Source of the DNA: Xenophilus sp. Marseille-Q4582
GTDB taxonomy: Bacteria > Pseudomonadota > Gammaproteobacteria > Burkholderiales > Burkholderiaceae_C
Length of the DNA: 64,000 bases
Direction of reading: 5' to 3'
NCBI RefSeq assembly: GCF_916700565.1
Contig: NZ_CAKAKO010000002.1
Coordinates: forward strand, 186,001-250,000
The position numbers and the translations under genes are program-made. Below are positions 62,678-64,000 of this stretch, piece after piece; within the stretch, counting starts at the first letter, position 1, and each line of letters opens with the position of its first letter. The notes beneath the pieces are model-generated. The model worked only from the letters and a program-made list of their open reading frames with translations. It ran no database searches and was not told where the DNA came from.

Positions 62678-62734
62678 GCTCAACGATTTAGCTCAGCCGG
62701 CGGCGCAGCCGTCCGTTGGAGCGTATTGTTAGAC
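62678..62734 (-). other. Integron attC site 2
   Basis: 57 bp bounded by GCTCAAC and GTTAGAC, with the typical inner dyad TTAGCTCAGCCGGCGGCG...GCAGCCGTCCGTTGGAGC. This is the most canonical attC of the four. The stop codon of the cassette 2 gene lies inside GTTAGAC. Confidence 0.92.
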
Positions 62735-63190
62735 GCCATAGTGCCGCCGCGTTAGGTTAGTGCCATGGGCGGCAAGCAAAACGCAGCCGAGTCCGACGCC
62801 GACACAACCAAAAACGAAGGCTGCCGCGGCGTCGCCCCAGCGTGACGGCGAGCCGGTAGGGCGATTGATCGACGGCCGAGCTGGCAAGTAGCTCACCTGA
62901 ATTAGGCCGCCCACTCGCATTTCGTCCCAGTGCTTTTGCGAAATGCTGGACCATAGGTCGGCCCGCCCGAACGGGTCGTCGTGCGTATAGCTACTCCCTT
63001 TTAGCTCAAGCCGGTATTTGATGGAGGGATGACTACTTCGCCCCAACCGGGGCTGCATTTCCGTGACAATCGCATTCGCAACAGCCCCTCGAGTCTCTAG
63101 CGCATGGTTGAAATATGCGTCAGTCACGCCTAGCCCGAGGAGCCCAAAGCTGGAAACAGTCCACAACGTCAGCCAAAGCCGGGGTTTCAT
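62729..63190 (-). CDS. Cassette 2: DUF3592-like membrane protein
   Basis: A 153-residue protein with a membrane helix at each end (LWLTLWTVSSFGLLGLGVTDAYF; AAAAFVFGCVGVGLGCVLLAA). Between them is a beta-rich extracytoplasmic domain (GAVANAIVTEMQPRL..., IKYRLELKGSSYTHDDPFG..., GLIQVSYLPARPSINRP). This is the DUF3592 layout, with its VxVxYxPxxP signature. Function unknown. Second cassette gene; its ATG is 4 bp from attC 1. Confidence 0.78.
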   Translation of the reverse strand: MKPRLWLTLWTVSSFGLLGLGVTDAYFNHALETRGAVANAIVTEMQPRLGRSSHPSIKYRLELKGSSYTHDDPFGRADLWSSISQKHWDEMRVGGLIQVSYLPARPSINRPTGSPSRWGDAAAAFVFGCVGVGLGCVLLAAHGTNLTRRHYGV

Positions 63191-63193
63191 GGC

Positions 63194-63250
63194 GTCTAAC
63201 GTGAAGGTGACCAGACGCCGGAGGCGGTCCGGTTGACCGAAATGTTAGAC
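63194..63250 (-). other. Integron attC site 1
   Basis: 57 bp bounded by GTCTAAC and GTTAGAC. Inner arms GGTGACCAGACGCC and GGTCCGGTTGACC give an imperfect hairpin. The TAA stop of the cassette 1 gene lies within GTTAGAC. Confidence 0.9.
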
Positions 63251-63583
63251 AGTAGCCGCCTGACGTTCCCAGTCATTTTCATCTTTTGAAGATGAGCTTC
63301 TCGAAGTCTTGAAGTCTGTGAGAGCGGCCACTTCATAGCCGGCTTTATACAAGGACAGCGTTTCGTCAAGGATGCGAGAGAGCCCTCGCCGCTCGTCGGC
63401 ACCAGGGTTGTCTAATTCCACCAACGCGATCCCCTTTCGCAATTCCGCGAAAGCTCTCTCAAGATTCATCTGCTCAGCTTCGGGCAGATAGTCCTCCTTC
63501 GGAAACCGATCAGGCGCGCGCAAAACCACGTACCCGATGAAATCGTAAAAACTGGAAACGTCACGAACCCAAGCCATCGCCAT
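63245..63583 (-). CDS. Cassette 1: hypothetical protein
   Basis: A 112-residue acidic soluble protein (VRDVSSFYDFIGYVVLRAPDRFPKEDYLPEAEQMNLERAFAELRKGIALVELDNPGADERRGLSRILDETLSLYKAGYEVAALTDF...). No family recognised. It is the first cassette, starting 6 bp from the attI core; a second in-frame ATG is two codons later. First cassettes are usually the best expressed in an integron. It has a clear helical character and no membrane segment. Confidence 0.75.
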   Translation of the reverse strand: MAMAWVRDVSSFYDFIGYVVLRAPDRFPKEDYLPEAEQMNLERAFAELRKGIALVELDNPGADERRGLSRILDETLSLYKAGYEVAALTDFKTSRSSSSKDENDWERQAATV

Positions 63584-63588
63584 CTGCT

Positions 63589-63651
63589 GTTTAACTAGGT
63601 TATAGGGAGACAGCGCTGCTGCGTAACACGGCCGCCTGTCTCCCTAACATC
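63589..63651 (-). other. Integron attI site (attI1-like)
   Basis: Read on the minus strand, the 63 bp begin GATGTTAGGGAG, continue GTGTTACGCAGCAGCGC and TGTCTCCCTATAAC, and end in the core GTTAAAC. This aligns along its whole length with the class 1 site attI1 (GATGTTATGGAG, ATGTTACGCAGCAGGGC, AGTCGCCCTAAAAC, GTTAGGC), with a 2-nt length difference. Both integrase-binding direct repeats (TGTTA...CAG) are recognisable. It sits exactly at the head of the cassette array. Confidence 0.85.
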
Positions 63652-63918
63652 GGCGTCGCGATCAGACTGCAGCCCGCATGAATACTGGCTGGAGTCAAGG
63701 CGAGATGGATATTCATCCAGCACTAACACTCCACGAAAAGCGGCTTGCCTGATCGGCCTAACTTTGCCTCACTTTTGACCGTGAACGGCGGGCGGACCAG
63801 CAAGTTTGGGCACTTTTTCTCACGGCTGGGTGAAGCTCGCGAGTGACTGGCGTCGGCCTGCGTTGGCGTCAGCTTCGAGCACAAGGCAGTCTCAACCTCA
63901 CCTCTTCAGCCTCCATGC
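63652..63918. other. Region beside attI where an integrase gene would be expected; none readable
   Basis: In class 1-type integrons the integrase gene starts within ~200 bp of attI and runs away from the cassettes, i.e. on the plus strand here. The only ATG-led plus frame found (MNTGWSQGEMDIHPALTLHEKRLA, from 63679) stops after 24 codons and is not integrase-like. No remnant was recognised. Confidence 0.6.
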
Positions 63919-63921
63919 AAA

Positions 63922-63942
63922 AAGCCCGGCATCGCCGGGCTT
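63922..63942 (-). terminator. Rho-independent terminator, minus strand
   Basis: AAGCCCGGC/GCCGGGCTT form a perfect 9-bp stem with a 3-nt loop. On the minus strand it is followed by TTTTTGC. It fits the end of the partial minus-strand gene that stops at 63978. Confidence 0.85.
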
Positions 63943-63977
63943 GGCTTCATGCGCCACGAAAGAGAGAAAGGCGCGCC

Positions 63978-64000
63978 CTACTTCTTCGTTGCGCGCCGCG
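63978..64000 (-). CDS. 3' end of a minus-strand gene (partial)
   Basis: At the window edge a minus-strand frame ends ...RRATKK-stop. Only seven codons are visible, so the product cannot be named; the end is basic. A strong terminator lies ~36 bp further on in the same direction, which supports a genuine gene end. Confidence 0.45.

Overview
The window is very GC-rich chromosomal DNA with densely packed genes, short intergenic gaps and frequent ATGA/GTGA overlaps. The gene content points to a betaproteobacterium of the order Burkholderiales, most likely Comamonadaceae (the Variovorax/Acidovorax type). This is inferred from Bug-family periplasmic binding proteins, glutaryl-CoA dehydrogenase paired with a CaiB-type CoA-transferase, a phasin, a DUF1127 protein and dispersed intergenic repeats. 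No rRNA or tRNA gene and no CRISPR array was seen.

Layout. 1-7 kb: a partial Bug binding protein, a TauE exporter, an amidohydrolase, a DMT exporter, a winged-helix regulator with a beta-propeller protein, and glutaminase. 7-11 kb: a SnoaL-flavin monooxygenase behind a near-perfect sigma-54 promoter, divergent from its probable enhancer-binding regulator, with a perfect palindrome between them. 11-20 kb: LysR/DUF1127, a CopD-like protein, a DMT exporter, the glutaryl-CoA module with its LysR regulator, and a dCache-HAMP adenylate cyclase. 20-30 kb: an iron region with two siderophore-type esterases around a ferric-siderophore ABC operon, an orphan KdpE-like regulator and a YncE lipoprotein, with Fur-like sites at two promoters. 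30-34 kb: two MFS transporters, a cupin, a frameshifted hemerythrin remnant and a four-helix membrane protein. 34-43.5 kb: acetoacetyl-CoA synthetase divergent from a TetR-led operon (TetR, NitT/TauT-type ABC importer, cyclase-family hydrolase, fumarylacetoacetase), followed by a GST. FAH releases acetoacetate and AacS activates it, so the two divergent arms fit one catabolic unit. 43.5-56.7 kb: small hypothetical proteins, an AsmA-like protein, thioesterases, an NCS2 permease, a wax-ester synthase with a basic H1-like tail, minCDE, a phasin, a methyltransferase and cobalamin adenosyltransferase. 56.7-61.5 kb: a TetR-Bug-carboxylesterase operon and a D-lactate-type FAD dehydrogenase.

61.6-63.65 kb is the most unusual part and is visibly less GC-rich. 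It is an integron cassette array: four consecutive minus-strand cassettes, each with one small ORF and a 57-bp attC site, all pointing away from a 63-bp site that closely resembles attI1. No integrase is readable beside the attI site. The cassette products are small; one is probably secreted and one is membrane-bound.

A second notable element is a 161-bp inverted-repeat element present three times (12452, 53061 and 54450). Each copy starts exactly at the TGA stop codon of an upstream gene, in the same orientation relative to that gene. Base changes between copies preserve the pairing of its arms. An 88/89-bp tandem repeat separates the binding-protein and permease genes of the siderophore ABC operon.
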